Shown: positions 47,570 through 58,694 of the stretch, piece by piece
Position numbering within the stretch: the first letter of the stretch is position 1
Layout of the letters: each line of letters starts with the position of its first letter
From: Eucalyptus grandis
Taxonomy: Eukaryota; Streptophyta; Magnoliopsida; Myrtales; Myrtaceae
Assembly: GCF_016545825.1 (NCBI RefSeq)
Contig: NC_052621.1
Span: forward strand, 4,922,199-4,986,198
Direction: 5' to 3'
Length of the DNA stretch: 64,000 nt
Program-made: the position numbers and the translations under genes
The notes under the pieces: generated by a model
What the model saw: the letters and a program-made list of their open reading frames with translations, nothing else
Told to the model about the DNA's origin: nothing
Databases searched by the model: none

Positions 47570-48060
47570 GGCAAATATCAGAGTATCATCTTACTTGATG
47601 ACTTGGGAAAGTTGCTTTCTTAAGACTCGAACCTTTCTTCGGCCTCCTCTTAGAGTAACTAGAGCCTTTCTTTGATCGCATTGATAGGAGATTACTTTTC
47701 CGAGACCTGACCCTTTCTTCGGTTGCCTGTTAGAGCAACATATTGTTTTTGTCTCGGACCCGAATCTTTCATCGGTAACCTTGATGGGAAATTACTTTTC
47801 TAGGACCCGAACTATTCTTTGATCACCTATTGAAGCAATAAGTTATTTGTCTAAAATCCAAACCTTTCTTTGGTCGCCTTAATGAGAAATTGCTTTTCCA
47901 ATACCTAAATCATTCTTCAGTTACATGTTAGAGCAATAAGTTGTTTGTCTAGGACCTAAATCTTTTTTCGATTGCCTTGACGGGAAATTAATTTTTATGG
48001 GATTTGAATCATTCTTTGATCGCCCGTTGAGAGAATAAGTTGTTTATATGACTTTAATCT
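47570..48060 (+). repeat. Tandem repeat block 1, about 98-100 bp composite unit
   Basis: Two alternating half-units recur: '...acccgaacctttctt.ggtcgccttgatgggaaattacttttc' and '...cctgttagagcaataagttgtttgtc'. The second half-unit starts near 47725, 47824, 47921 and 48021. Divergence between units is high, so the array is old. Confidence 0.75.
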
Positions 48061-48099
48061 ACAAAAGCACGCTGTGTCGGTGAAAAAGGACCTTAGACT

Positions 48100-48545
48100 T
48101 GGATATTTGTGAAAGTCTACCACCTCCTGGTAAAAAGAAGTTGGAATATTAATGATGTATCTCGAGTATTCGTGAAGGTCTCCCACCTCTTGGTAATTGG
48201 AATATCAAGAACACACCTCGAATATTTATGAAGGTCTCCCACCTCCTAGTAGTGAAGGTCTTCCACCCCCCGATAATTGGAATATTGAGTACATCTCTTG
48301 GATATTCATAAAGGTCTTCCACTTGCTGGTAATTGGAATATCGAGGACACCCCTCACATATTCATGAAGGTCTCCCACCTCCTAATGATAGGTGAAGGTT
48401 TTCCACTTCTTAGTAAGTGGAATAGTAACGATGCACCTCGCATCTTCGTGAAAGTCTCCCACCTCCTAATAAATGGAATATCGAGAAGGCACCTCGGATA
48501 TTTGTCAAGGTTTCCCACCTCTTGGTAAAAGAAATTTTGGATGTA
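48100..48545 (+). repeat. Tandem repeat block 2, about 57 bp unit
   Basis: The unit 'ggtctcccacctcctggtaattggaatatcgaggacacctcggatattcatgaa' (split here as ggtctcccacctcctgg, taattggaatatc, gaggacacctcgg) recurs about eight times, with shortened copies near 48257 and 48398. An open frame passes through part of it (48298-48528) because 57 is a multiple of three. Confidence 0.78.
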
Positions 48546-48559
48546 GCATGAGGCTTATC

Positions 48560-49050
48560 TAGGTAGTCATAGACACACAAAGTAGTGGAATACTTGGATA
48601 GCTACAAGTATCCAAAGATGCAATTTGGAGACAACTCTAGCAAGTTGAGTGTTATGGTGATAAGAGAGAATACATAGGTAGCCGTAGGCACACAAAGTGG
48701 TGGAATACTTGTACAACTCTAGATATTCAAATATACAATTTGGAGATAACTTTGGCAAGTCTAGTGTCAATGGAAATGAGTACCAGGACAATGACAGGTA
48801 CTTAAAGATAATAGGATACTCAAGCAGTCACCATTGTTCATATCCTGATGACAACTTGAATATATTGAGTGTCCATAAGAGAAAATACCTAGACAGTGGC
48901 AAGTACTCGAAGATAATGGGATACCTAGATAGTCGCAAGTATCCATACTTTGAGGATAACTTGAACAAATCGAGTGTCAAGAAGACAGAGTACCTAGATA
49001 GTGGCAAGTACTCAAAGGCAATGAGATACTTGTTCAAACACAATGTTTTT
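48560..49050 (+). repeat. Tandem repeat block 3, about 105-118 bp unit
   Basis: The landmark 'acaatgacaggtacttaaag / cagtggcaagtactcgaag / tagtggcaagtactcaaag' occurs at 48788, 48894 and 48997. The first two units are longer ('gcacacaaagt.gtggaatac' at 48573 and 48690). The frame 48697-49098 stays open over 133 codons and gives a 35-residue repeat (KYLDSGKYSKIMGYL...). With no promoter or start context it may simply reflect a period divisible by three. Confidence 0.72.
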
Positions 49051-49236
49051 TTGGAAATAAGAGTAGAGATATGCTTACCTTTTTTTTTGGTAAGATAAGA
49101 TGTGCTTACTTGTTGATATCTCTAATTTCTGAAAGTATGTCTCCTGTTAGACAATATGCAATGGTTTCGTTTGTAACATGATCTGTCCAATCCGCTTAGC
49201 AGGTGAACATAGTGCTAAGAAGATTTTCTCCATATC

Positions 49237-50010
49237 ATGTCTGATCCCAAGATCCTAGAAGCTGCAGTTGCTTTTACTCATTCTCCATCTTCCTCATTTC
49301 TTTTAGACTTTCGTGTGTTAAATGCTTCTAAGATTAACTATCTCTATGAGGTCTCTCCTAATGATGCTACCAAGATCTCTGAAACTTGACTACCTCTTAT
49401 GAACCCATATTCTGCTTTTATTAAACCCATGTCATCATTTTCTCCCATCCGCTCTATTCGACAACTTATACATCAAACCCCAAAAGAAGTAAAAGAATAC
49501 TTACAATCTTCTAAGTTTGATCAACATCACATTCCAACCACTGAAAAAAGAGTATTTTGTTACTCTTCAAATTCCCCCAGAATTCCCCAAACAATGGACC
49601 CAGCAAGGATACTCCCATGTCCATTATGGAGCTATCCGTCTTGCCCTCACTTTTCATGGAAGAAAATGCCAGCTAGTTGTGGTCAGAATAGCCCTAATGG
49701 ATACTCGGTTCCTAGAATACCATCATACTTGTATTAGCAATGTTCAAACCACTTTGAATGCTGGAACAGTCCCTGTAACCCTCTATCCAAATTTCAAAGT
49801 TGCCCTTTCAAATCCGCAGCTACTTTCCTTCTTAAAAGTTCAAATCCAACTCACTGGGGCACCCTAGACTGCTGAGTCTATTGTAGCAACACTGCACTAC
49901 CAAATGGTCTATCGAGTGCAGAACCACACCCTTGATCTAAATTTCCAAAATGGAAATGAAGACGCCCTGTTCATCTCCATGTAGAATAACCAAGCATCAC
50001 GTATCCATGT
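49237..50010 (+). pseudogene. Endogenous pararetrovirus: movement-protein region, broken
   Basis: From the ATG at 49237 frames match the movement-protein end of a Florendovirus/petuvirus-type polyprotein. It is interrupted by a stop at 49387 and a frame change near 49550. The best-kept stretch (49517-49867) contains HYGAIRLALTFHGRK and TRFLEYHHTC, hallmarks of the 30K-type movement domain in this group. Another stop follows at 49867. This is an old plant viral copy, not a working gene. Confidence 0.8.
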
Positions 50011-52620
50011 TTCCAAATAGATTCCAAAAGGAAAGTTGGTCAAGCTCCTTTCGGAGACTTAGGTTGCCAACTACGAAAAGCTACATCAGAACAATAAGCC
50101 TCTCCAGTCCTCGGACTCCAAATTTGTAAGGAAAAAGGATGGCACTGTTGCCATCAAATTTGACAAAGAAAATGAAGAAAATTCTTCCATCTTCCAAACC
50201 ATGTTCATGATTGAACCATGCATTTCAAAATCAATCTTTGAGCCAGATTCCAAAAGGCTTGTTCAATACTTTTAGAGTAATGGAAATCATGTCCATTACT
50301 ATAAAGATCAATGTAGTCATTGTTTTTGGGACCCCTTTTGCCAGTGTTCATATTGTACAAATTCTTCTAATGAAGTAGACCTAGATATAAGGCCCATGCG
50401 AACACCTAAGAAACCAAAAGATGCTATATACGAGAGGTATTTGAACAGAGACCCTTCCATTGATACCTTTGGTGAGTGTGTAAATTCATGGTTTCTTATG
50501 CTCCACATCCACCACCAAAATTCATATCATCACCTCCCATTCCACCAGCCTTACCACCGACATCACCTCCCTCACCCCCCTCACAAAAAACCAGCAGTTT
50601 CCCCATTTTATAAGCCAATCTTAAAGTGGGCAAAAAAACATCCAGACCCACTTGAAGTCCCAGGTGAAACACCACCTAGCCAGAAGGCTAGCTCTTTCAT
50701 TGCTATGTTTCAAGAGACACACTTTCCTCCTCCTACTCGAGAAAGTTCAAGACTCTCTTTCCCTACCCCTGAAGAATTCATCGACCTTTAAGAGAGATAT
50801 CGTCGTGTTCTAAAAATACCTGCCCCAACTAATGTGAACGAACATGGAAGGTAAAAGAGAATTCCTATTGCTGAAGGTGTCCCGAATTGGCAATCAGAGA
50901 CTCTTCTAGCACGTAACAATGCTTTCAAGAAGATTGATTCCAAATTTGTGGATGTAAAGAGATCTTAATAGATATGATGAAACCACCAAGAAGATACTTT
51001 CGGACTTCTAGAAAAGGCTTCTTGCCTTGGAATCTGAACAACATTTCGGATATCATCATCTTGAAAGCCCAAAGGTGGAAATAGAGAAGCTCAAGAGGTA
51101 AATCTAACTTCTTGAAAAAGGAAAATTCAAGCCCTCAGATCTGTTCCCAACTATGCCATGAACTGAGTATTCACAACTACCACCACCATAGAACACTTCT
51201 ATCTTTGTTGCCCTCATAAAGACTTCTATTAGATGAGACAAGATTGATGTGGTAGAAATGCGACACCTTCTTAAAGAGCTGGATCGGTTAAGGAAAGAGA
51301 AGGGAAAGAAAAAGATTCCTAAAGAATCTTCAATTTCTATAAGGGAGAAGCCATATCAAATGATATTATCCAACCCATTAGAATCATTCTTGAGAAATTT
51401 GTGCAATCAGAAAGAACAACCTGACCCTTCTAGTTTAAAATATTATATTCAACTTCCATCAAAATCATCTTTTCTAATTAACTCAGAATTAGAACCAGAT
51501 TCGATATCACTTTCATCCTCCTCTTTTTCAATCCTTACTATTGAATCATTTTTTATTATACCAGCCACTTCTTCAATATTCATGGTCGATCTCCCTAATC
51601 AAGAAATGGATTCTAACCCTTCTAAACCAGAAGTTGTCCAACTAAATAATCCATCCCAAAATCTAATTCCCTCATCTAAATAGTTTCTTATTATTGGCAA
51701 TATTCCTCATTCTAAATTATCTTAAAGATATGACGAATTTCATACTTAGCTAAATGCTCAAGCTCTCACAAATCATGACAAGTATGATGTCCTTTTTTGG
51801 ATTTGTTACTAGATTTACAAGTAGCCCTCAAATATTGGTAGCAATCGGTAACAAAGCAAGACCAAGTTCAATTTATGTGCTTAGTTTGTCCAAGTTATTG
51901 CTCTTCTTTATAATTTTTTTCATTGGTAAACCTTCTGACCTCCATGAGCTCAAGAGATTAAGGTTTTTTTAAAAGAAAATGTTGCTTTTTCCAGAGAAGA
52001 CATCTCAACAAACATTATCAATAAATGCTTAAGCTCTTCTATGGCCTTGGAGCTAATGCAAACCTGAAACAGGTTTTTCTAACTTCTATTCCCAAAAAGC
52101 TATCTCAACAAGTTGAAAGATCCTTTAGTAAAGGCGAATTGTGGACATTCCTTGAGAAAAAATACAAGAGATCCATTTGTGCCTTGATGATTCATGCCTA
52201 AGGCGCCAAATGGTGAAAACTTATCTCATAGACAACAAAGAACTTGATGGAGCCTATTCACATTAAAAGTTGAAGATTAAATGTTCCAAAAGAGATTGTG
52301 ACAGTTCTTGCGGAAAGCCTTTCTGAAAGAAGAAGCATTACAAGAGGTATTGGGCTGGAAAATCCAAGCACGAATCTAAGTATTTCCGTAGAAAGAAGAA
52401 ATGGCAATTTCTGCGAAGAATGAAAGATCGCTCAAATCACGAAAAATCAACTCAATACTTCATCTGCAACCAAAATGGTCATTTAGCAAAAAATTGCCCT
52501 CAGGCAAAAAGAGGTCAAAACCATTTAATGCATCACATAGAAATTAAAACCGGTGTTTCACTTGAAAATGATAACATTGAATCATTGTTTTCCATGGATG
52601 AAGAACCATCTAAATAGATT
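50011..52620 (+). pseudogene. Endogenous pararetrovirus: central/coat region with zinc knuckle, broken
   Basis: Several disconnected frames (50396-50791, 51249-51683, 52420-52617) between the movement and protease regions fit the central part of the polyprotein. The last ends with a CCHC knuckle, CNQNGHLAKNC (about 52469), typical of a caulimovirid coat protein. Many stops and frame shifts interrupt it. The 50396-51683 stretch is Pro/Ser-rich and otherwise unrecognised. Confidence 0.65.
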
Positions 52621-52759
52621 CTTTGTGTCATTTCTTGTTATCAATTCTGACTCAGATTCTGAAGATCTTTTCTATATATCCCTCACTTCTCCCAGAATAA
52701 GACCCTAGCAAGCCAAGTTCATTGTCCTCATTTTTCTGTAAAAATCTTCACCTTCAAAT

Positions 52760-53400
52760 TTGCTAAATCAATCATTGTCATTGCTTTTATAGATACTGGG
52801 GCAAAATCTTCAATTCTAAACATAAAAGTTCATCCTGAAGAATATTGGACTTTTGGTGTTCGATATTTTAATTCTACCTCAAGAGATACTTTTTTCTACA
52901 AATGTGCAAACCACCCCCAATAACTATTCAATTTTTATCTCGGTGCTCCATAACCACTAAGATCTGCAGCTTTAGTCTCTCCAACAAAGATCTTATCATT
53001 GGTTGAGACATCATGACTCAAATTTCTTAACTTTGCATCATTCTTGGAGAAAGCCTTAAGTATAAAGATCAATTTTTTGAATTTGTCAATATTCAAAGGC
53101 TTTTTCCCATCCAGATGAGTCTATTAGATCCAATCATGCAAGAGTTGTTAGAATCTTGTTCAAAATCTCATTCTAAATTCTCTCAGAAATGTTCTCATCC
53201 CTTGTGGAAAAACCCATAATTTTTTGTTTGTCTCCCTTTCAAGAAAAATGAAGATATAAATCCGATCAAGATGAGCCACATGGGAAAGAATCTAGGACAT
53301 CTTATTTCTACTCAAAAAGAGTGCTCGAAGTTGCTGTAATAAGGCCTTATTGAAATTTCAGATTCTCAATAAGCCCATGAAGCCTTTTATGTTAACAAGC
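52760..53400 (+). pseudogene. Endogenous pararetrovirus: aspartic protease region, broken
   Basis: The retroviral protease signature appears as FIDTGAKSS near 52790. Sequence up to the RT start is interrupted by stops. Its order after the zinc knuckle and before RT fits the caulimovirid polyprotein. Confidence 0.7.
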
Positions 53401-54045
53401 AAGCTAAGCAAAACAAAGGGAAAATGCATCTAGTAATTAACTATCAGCCCCACAACCTTTTTCTCCAAGATGAAAAATTCATTTTACCTTCGAGAAATTC
53501 CCTTTTTGTTGGATTATCCAAAGCTCATATATATTCCAAATTTGATTTTAAAGCCGGATTTTGGCAATTGGGCATTCATATTGAAGATAGACCTAAGACG
53601 AGGTTCTATATTCAAAAATAGCATTTTCAATAGAAAGTTCTTCCTTTTGGCCTCAAGGTAGCTCCATCCTTATTTCAAAAGGCCATGTGTCGAATTTTCC
53701 AGCCAATTTTGTCAAGTGCAACAGTTTACATTGATGATATCTTACTCTATAACTAATAAAGAATCACATTGCCAACTCCTTAGGCAGTTTGCAGACATTG
53801 TAAAGAAGTATGGGATTATACTCTCATCCCTTAGCATGCACCTTAACAAAGGCGACTATCTAGGGCTTCACATTACTCAAGAATTGCTAAAGTTTCTAGA
53901 AGAAAACTTCACGACAAGGCAAATTCAGCAATTTCTTATGATAATTAATTATCTCAGAGACTTTATTCCCAACATTGCAAAATTGCTAATTCCACTGCAA
54001 TTAATGCTAAAGAAAAATCCCCCACCATGGGGAAAATCCTAGACC
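53401..54045 (+). pseudogene. Endogenous pararetrovirus: reverse transcriptase region, broken
   Basis: RT motifs are spread over at least two frames: VINYQPHN (53430), SKFDFKAGFWQL (53537), PFGLK (53646) and, at 53730, the catalytic-type motif YIDDILLY, followed by a stop. The thumb-like part continues to 54042. RT with no integrase anywhere in the 5-kb region separates it from Ty3-gypsy and supports a pararetrovirus. Confidence 0.85.
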
Positions 54046-54560
54046 AAAGCATTCGTAGAACTTAAGGAGATCATGCAAACTCTTCTTCTGTTGCAAATTC
54101 CATCTACAGGAAAGAGAATCCTTCGGATTGATGTCAATGATGAATATTGAGCGACCATACTGTTTGAAGAAACTGATGGTAAGCAACATATTTGCGATTA
54201 AAAAAGTGGAAAGTTTTCTTAGGCTAAAATGCATTATCATTCCACTTTCAAGGAAATCTTGGTGGCAAAAAATAGAATAAAAAAGTTTGAGTTCCATCTT
54301 ATTGGCCATTTACTTCTTGATGGAACTAGACATGGCATCTTTTCCCTAAATGACCAAGTTTAAACAGAAGTAGATTCCGAATTCCCAACTACTTCGATGG
54401 GCTAAATTGTTTTCAAAATATTCCTTTGAAACCAAACACATTGTTGGAAAAAAACAATGTGCTTTCTGACTTTCTGTCCAAATCAAAGGCACCCACAAAG
54501 ATCAATATGTACATCATGAGATATACTTTCCATACTTTTCATCACAAAGAAAAATATAAG
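54046..54560 (+). pseudogene. Endogenous pararetrovirus: RNase H region, broken
   Basis: Pieces such as LRIDVNDEY (54121; usual catalytic Asp context) and KMHYHSTFKEILVAKN (54227), where the usual Y(P)xxEKE motif is degraded, identify RNase H. Stops interrupt it. The next recognisable feature is the copia LTR at 54907. Confidence 0.75.
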
Positions 54561-54906
54561 ATCGAGAGGATACGAGACTAGCCAAGTTTGGAATACCCCT
54601 AGGAGATTATTGAATAAATCCATAATGAGAGCCTCATTGAAAATCTAGAGAACCTCATGTGACAATGCCACACGGATCTATTCAAACTCCATGGAGGCTC
54701 AATCATTTATCCTTTTAGATTAAACTCTAGTTATCCATTCATACATCCTTTAATCTAGAAAGAAGATGATTTTCCTAATAAACTCCGATGGTTGTTATGA
54801 TAATAATAAGTATTTAATAACTATTGAGTTTCCAACCAGAATGTTCATTGCCAACCTAACCAATATATTTATGCTCGGCCGAAACATTAAAAATGAGAGT
54901 GGCAGG
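54561..54906. other. Possible 3' end of the pararetrovirus copy
   Basis: Frames are short and interrupted. 'CHTDLFKLHGG'-like reading near 54667 could be further viral sequence. No element end is seen before the LTR at 54907. Confidence 0.3.
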
Positions 54907-55843
54907 TGTTGGAGAAATCTTCCTGGAGTATTTTGAAGCTGACAAAACGTTTCCATCAGTCTAGTCTGAAGATTTGCAAACTCTTCTATTCAGAGTCCGA
55001 AGACCTCCTGGACTGCCGCGGACTCAAGACTCAAAGTCTATTCTCATTGACAGGTTTCTAGACCGTCGAAGAAGGGTTATCCGAACCGGGTGTTTCATTA
55101 AGGATTTGACCTTATCGACGGAGAAGATCTCTTGGCTAGATATGACATAACGGAATCCTTTAATTGATCATGATTGATTCAGAGATTAAGGATCCGATGA
55201 TTGGCGAAGTATACTTGACAGGTTCTACTTATGAAAACCAAGATCCCGATTGTATGGGCAAGCAGGATTGATGGGCTATCGACACGTTCCTTTAATAGCT
55301 CGAATGATCTTCCTAATTGATTCTGTCCAACAGGTAGATTGGAGGAATTCCTTTAGTAAATGCCAACGGGTATGATGGCATAAAGGAGTATAAAAGGAAG
55401 ACGTTCCAGTTGTTCGAGTGTATGCGCGATAGAAGAATTCCAAAGTCTGAAGTTCTTTGTTCTTAGTCAATTCATTTACTAAGCGAAATCGTGTACGCAA
55501 AAGAGAGTTTATATTCTGAGAAACCTTGAGGAAGTGTGGTAAAGCTTCTACACTATGGAATCAAGGGAGAGACTTGCTGTAATAACTCTTTTTGTTCATA
55601 GTAAAATCCAGCTGGTGGGCTGTCAGTGCGGAAGAGTGGACGTAGGCTTGAAATAAGCCGAACCACTATAAACCTTGTGTTCAATTTTCTCTTCCCTACT
55701 CTTTACTTTACTTTGATCATAATTCGTTTTGTTAACCAAAGGATAACTTCCTTTCTATTGTCTGCTTAGTATTGTTCTCTTATCTCAAGAAATTATTTTT
55801 ACACATATTCACCCCCCTTTAGGTGCTTATACTAGCTATCTCA
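54907..55843 (+). repeat. 5' LTR of a Sirevirus-like Ty1-copia element
   Basis: It begins TGTTGGAGAAATC (54907) and ends ..tagctatctca (55843), followed by the PBS. The bases before its end (ttcaccccccctttaggtgc near 55807) are of the type seen in Sirevirus/Maximus LTRs. It shares 'cgtttccat.a.tctagtctg' and 'gattggcgaagtata' with the LTR starting at 63570, so both belong to one family, but with clear divergence. Confidence 0.85.
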
Positions 55844-55845
55844 AT

Positions 55846-55857
55846 TGGTATCAAAGC
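55846..55857 (+). promoter_or_regulatory. Primer-binding site (initiator tRNA-Met)
   Basis: tggtatcaaagc, one base off TGGTATCAGAGC, two bases after the LTR. Confidence 0.85.
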
Positions 55858-55905
55858 TTGTGTACTCACTTTGTTTGAAGTGTTTTACTTCAAAGTTAAA
55901 GATCC

Positions 55906-57615
55906 ATGGCTGGTATATTAGCTCCAAGGCAGGTAGAAGGGCAAAGCAATACTAGACCGCCTTACTTTGATGGAAAGGAGTACAACATATGGAAAAACAA
56001 GATGAAGGCGTTCCTAAGATCAAAGGATCCTCTGGAATGGGACGTTGTAGAAAAAGGAATCATTCCTAAAACTGCATCTGTCTTAGAGAGAGGAAAAGAA
56101 GCTGTTGAATCTAGTGACATGACTCAGGAAGAGATAATCAAGAGACAAGCTCTTGATGCAAAAGCAATTTATTCTTTATATTGTGCTTTGTCACCTACTG
56201 AATATAACGGAATATCTTCTTGTGTTACAACGAAAGAAGTCTGGGATAGATTACACATTACCTATGAAGGAACCGATCGAGTGAAAGAGACCAAAATCAA
56301 CATTCTCCTCGGTCAATACGAAGCCTTCAAAATGAAATCAAGAGAATCTATAATTGACATGTTTAGTCGTTTTACAGAAATCGTGAATAGTCTTGAAAAT
56401 CAAGGTCAATCATTTTCTGATCCCATGAAGGTAAACAAGCTACTGCGTGGACTCTCCAAGGATTGGAATCACATAAAGACCTCAATAAGAGAGACACAAA
56501 GAATCATGCCACTATATGTTGATGAGTTGGTTGGGACTCTTCAGTCTTATGAAGTGGAACGAATCAATGAAGACGAAGATCCTAAAGGTAAGAAATCCAT
56601 TACATTAAAATCCAATGATGATTCTAATGTTACAGACTCTGAAGACGATATGGATGATGAGGAGCTTGCTCTCATGATAAGAAGATTCAGAAAGCTGAAC
56701 AGAAAAGGAAGAACATTCAATCCAAAGAAACAGAGTTTTCAAAAGCAACAAACTAAGTCTGTTGAGGATGATGAATCAAACAAAGATGTAGTCTACTTTG
56801 AATGTAAGAAAAAGGGATACATTAGACCCAACTGTCCTCTTCTAAGGAAGAAGAAAGGAAAAGCTGAAAAGTATCGAAAGGCTCTTAAAGCAGAAACCTG
56901 GAGTGATACAGAGTGTAAAGAAAGTGATGATGATTATGCCAATATATGTTTGATGGCACAATCGGATTCAGATTCAAACTCCGAGACAGACTCAGATTCA
57001 GACAGTGAATTTGAGGTGAGTAACTTTAAAATCCCTATTAAAGTTTCTAAATACATAGATGAGTTGTGTTTTAGTCTTAAGACTTCTCTTAAAAGGATTT
57101 CCGAACTAAAAAAGGAAAATTCTGCACTAAAACAACAAGAAAATGTTTTGAAAGAAAAGGTCAAAGTTTTAGACAAAAATGTTTCTACCTTGAAAGAAAA
57201 TGAAGGCAATCTTTCAAAAGAAAATGCATTCTTGAAAAATGATATCTCAAATATTTCTAAAAGATTTTCTATAGGATCTGAGAAACTGGAAAAAATTCTT
57301 TCTGTTCAAAGACCCTATTTCAATAAATCATGTTTGGGAATGACTGCGGAAACCATTCCTTTAATTGATTTTCCTAAAGTGAATGAAAGAATTAAGCAAA
57401 GACTCACAAGAGATGCTTACAAAAATCATTTTAAAAAGATCTTTGTAAAACCAGTAGGTCGCAATGCTCTCAGATGTTCAAAGTGCAATAGTGCAGATCA
57501 TTTTGAAAAAGAATGTCCTATGGTTTGGAAACCTGTTAAGAAAGTATGGGCAAAAACCGCATATCATACTAACACCAATGGACCCAAGAAAATATGGGTA
57601 CCAAAGAAAGTTTGA
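55906..57615 (+). CDS. Ty1-copia gag protein, open reading frame intact (Sirevirus-like)
   Basis: 569 codons from the ATG at 55906, 48 bases after the PBS. The N-terminal third is a UBN2/retrotransposon gag domain (YFDGKEYNIWKNKMKAFL, residues 20-37; VWDRLHITYEGTDRVKETK near 120; LLRGLSKDWNHIKTSIRE near 185). An acidic serine-rich patch lies near 350-375 (SDSDSNSETDSDSDSEFE). A Lys/Glu coiled-coil stretch follows, about 395-465. There are two knuckle positions: the first is degraded (ECKKKGYIRPNC, lacking the second Cys and His) and the second is intact near 530 (CSKCNSADHFEKEC). Length and coiled coil fit Sirevirus gag. Gag would form cytoplasmic particles that package the RNA. It is the largest open frame of any element here except the copia pol frame. 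The downstream pol is broken. Confidence 0.88.
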   Translation: MAGILAPRQVEGQSNTRPPYFDGKEYNIWKNKMKAFLRSKDPLEWDVVEKGIIPKTASVLERGKEAVESSDMTQEEIIKRQALDAKAIYSLYCALSPTEYNGISSCVTTKEVWDRLHITYEGTDRVKETKINILLGQYEAFKMKSRESIIDMFSRFTEIVNSLENQGQSFSDPMKVNKLLRGLSKDWNHIKTSIRETQRIMPLYVDELVGTLQSYEVERINEDEDPKGKKSITLKSNDDSNVTDSEDDMDDEELALMIRRFRKLNRKGRTFNPKKQSFQKQQTKSVEDDESNKDVVYFECKKKGYIRPNCPLLRKKKGKAEKYRKALKAETWSDTECKESDDDYANICLMAQSDSDSNSETDSDSDSEFEVSNFKIPIKVSKYIDELCFSLKTSLKRISELKKENSALKQQENVLKEKVKVLDKNVSTLKENEGNLSKENAFLKNDISNISKRFSIGSEKLEKILSVQRPYFNKSCLGMTAETIPLIDFPKVNERIKQRLTRDAYKNHFKKIFVKPVGRNALRCSKCNSADHFEKECPMVWKPVKKVWAKTAYHTNTNGPKKIWVPKKV

Positions 57616-58694
57616 GTCTCTTTTTTAAATGCAAGTCACTATCAAGAAAAAGGTAAAATGGTATCTGGATAGTAGATGCTCAAGACATATGACAGGAGAT
57701 TCAAATTGCTTCATAAAGCTCGTGCAAGTAAATGGTGGAAAAGTCTCATTTGGAGGAAACAACAAATGAAGAATTGTGAGATTTGGAACTGTAAAGATTG
57801 GAAACCTCACAATAAGCAATGTTTCCTTAGTGGAAGGACTCAACTACAATCTGCTCAGTATCAGTCAACTGTGTGATACCGGTTTCAAAATCAACTTTCA
57901 AGAGGGAATATGTTCAAGAACCAGTAAAGATTCTTCTCAGTCATTCATGGGTCGAAGACATGGAAATATCTACCTCTTGGATGTGAAACCAGATGAATCG
58001 CAATGTCTAATCTCAATACAAGACGAAGCGAACTTATGGCACAGAAAGCTTGGGCACATCAATATGAAGCAGATAGCCAAAATTTCAGCAAATAAGCTTG
58101 TTCGTGGTTTACCCAATCTATCATACCAAAAGTCTTATCTATGTACACCATGCATATTGGGAAAACAGGTAAGAAATTCCTTTAAACCAATAAATCAAGT
58201 TTCCACTAATCATGTACTACAGCTTCTGCATATGGATCTCTTTGGACCAACCAAAACTCAAAGCATTGGAGGTAAGAAATATTGCCTAGTAATTGTGGAT
58301 GACTACTCACGATTTACTTGGGTATATTTCCTGGCAAGTAAGTATGAAACCTTCTATTACTTTGAAAAGTTTGCTAAAAAGGTTCAAAATGAAAAAAGGG
58401 TATGTTATTTCAAGCATAAGAACAGATCATGAAGGTGAATTTGAAAATCAAGATTTTACAAAATTTTGTGATGAATCTGGTTTTTCAGCATTTGTTCTCC
58501 TCTCCATATACTCCAGAACAAAACGGAGTTGTGGAAAGAAAGAATAGGTCGCTTCAAGAAATGGCTAGAACTCTTTTAATTGAAAGTAACATCTCTTCGC
58601 GTTCTTGGGCTGAAGTAGTTTCTACAGCATGTTATATTATTAATAGAGCTTTTCTAAGACCAATTCTGGAAAAAAAAACCCCCTATGAGTTATT
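57616..58694 (+). pseudogene. Ty1-copia protease-integrase region, broken
   Basis: Protease follows gag in another frame, near 57659 (WYLDSRCSRHMTGDSN): the catalytic D-S/T-G has become DSR. The pre-integrase zinc region (LWHRKLGHIN, 58036) and integrase core (HMDLFGPTK, 58230; VDDYSRFTW, 58297) are in frame 57776-58432. A frame change near 58395 splits the core from TPEQNGVVERKN (58511), where the catalytic Glu region lies. The 3.42-kb element then interrupts it at 58695. Confidence 0.88.

Noticed and set aside
49237..54560. Ty3-gypsy element
   Set aside because: There is a movement-type domain before the zinc knuckle, no integrase and no LTRs.
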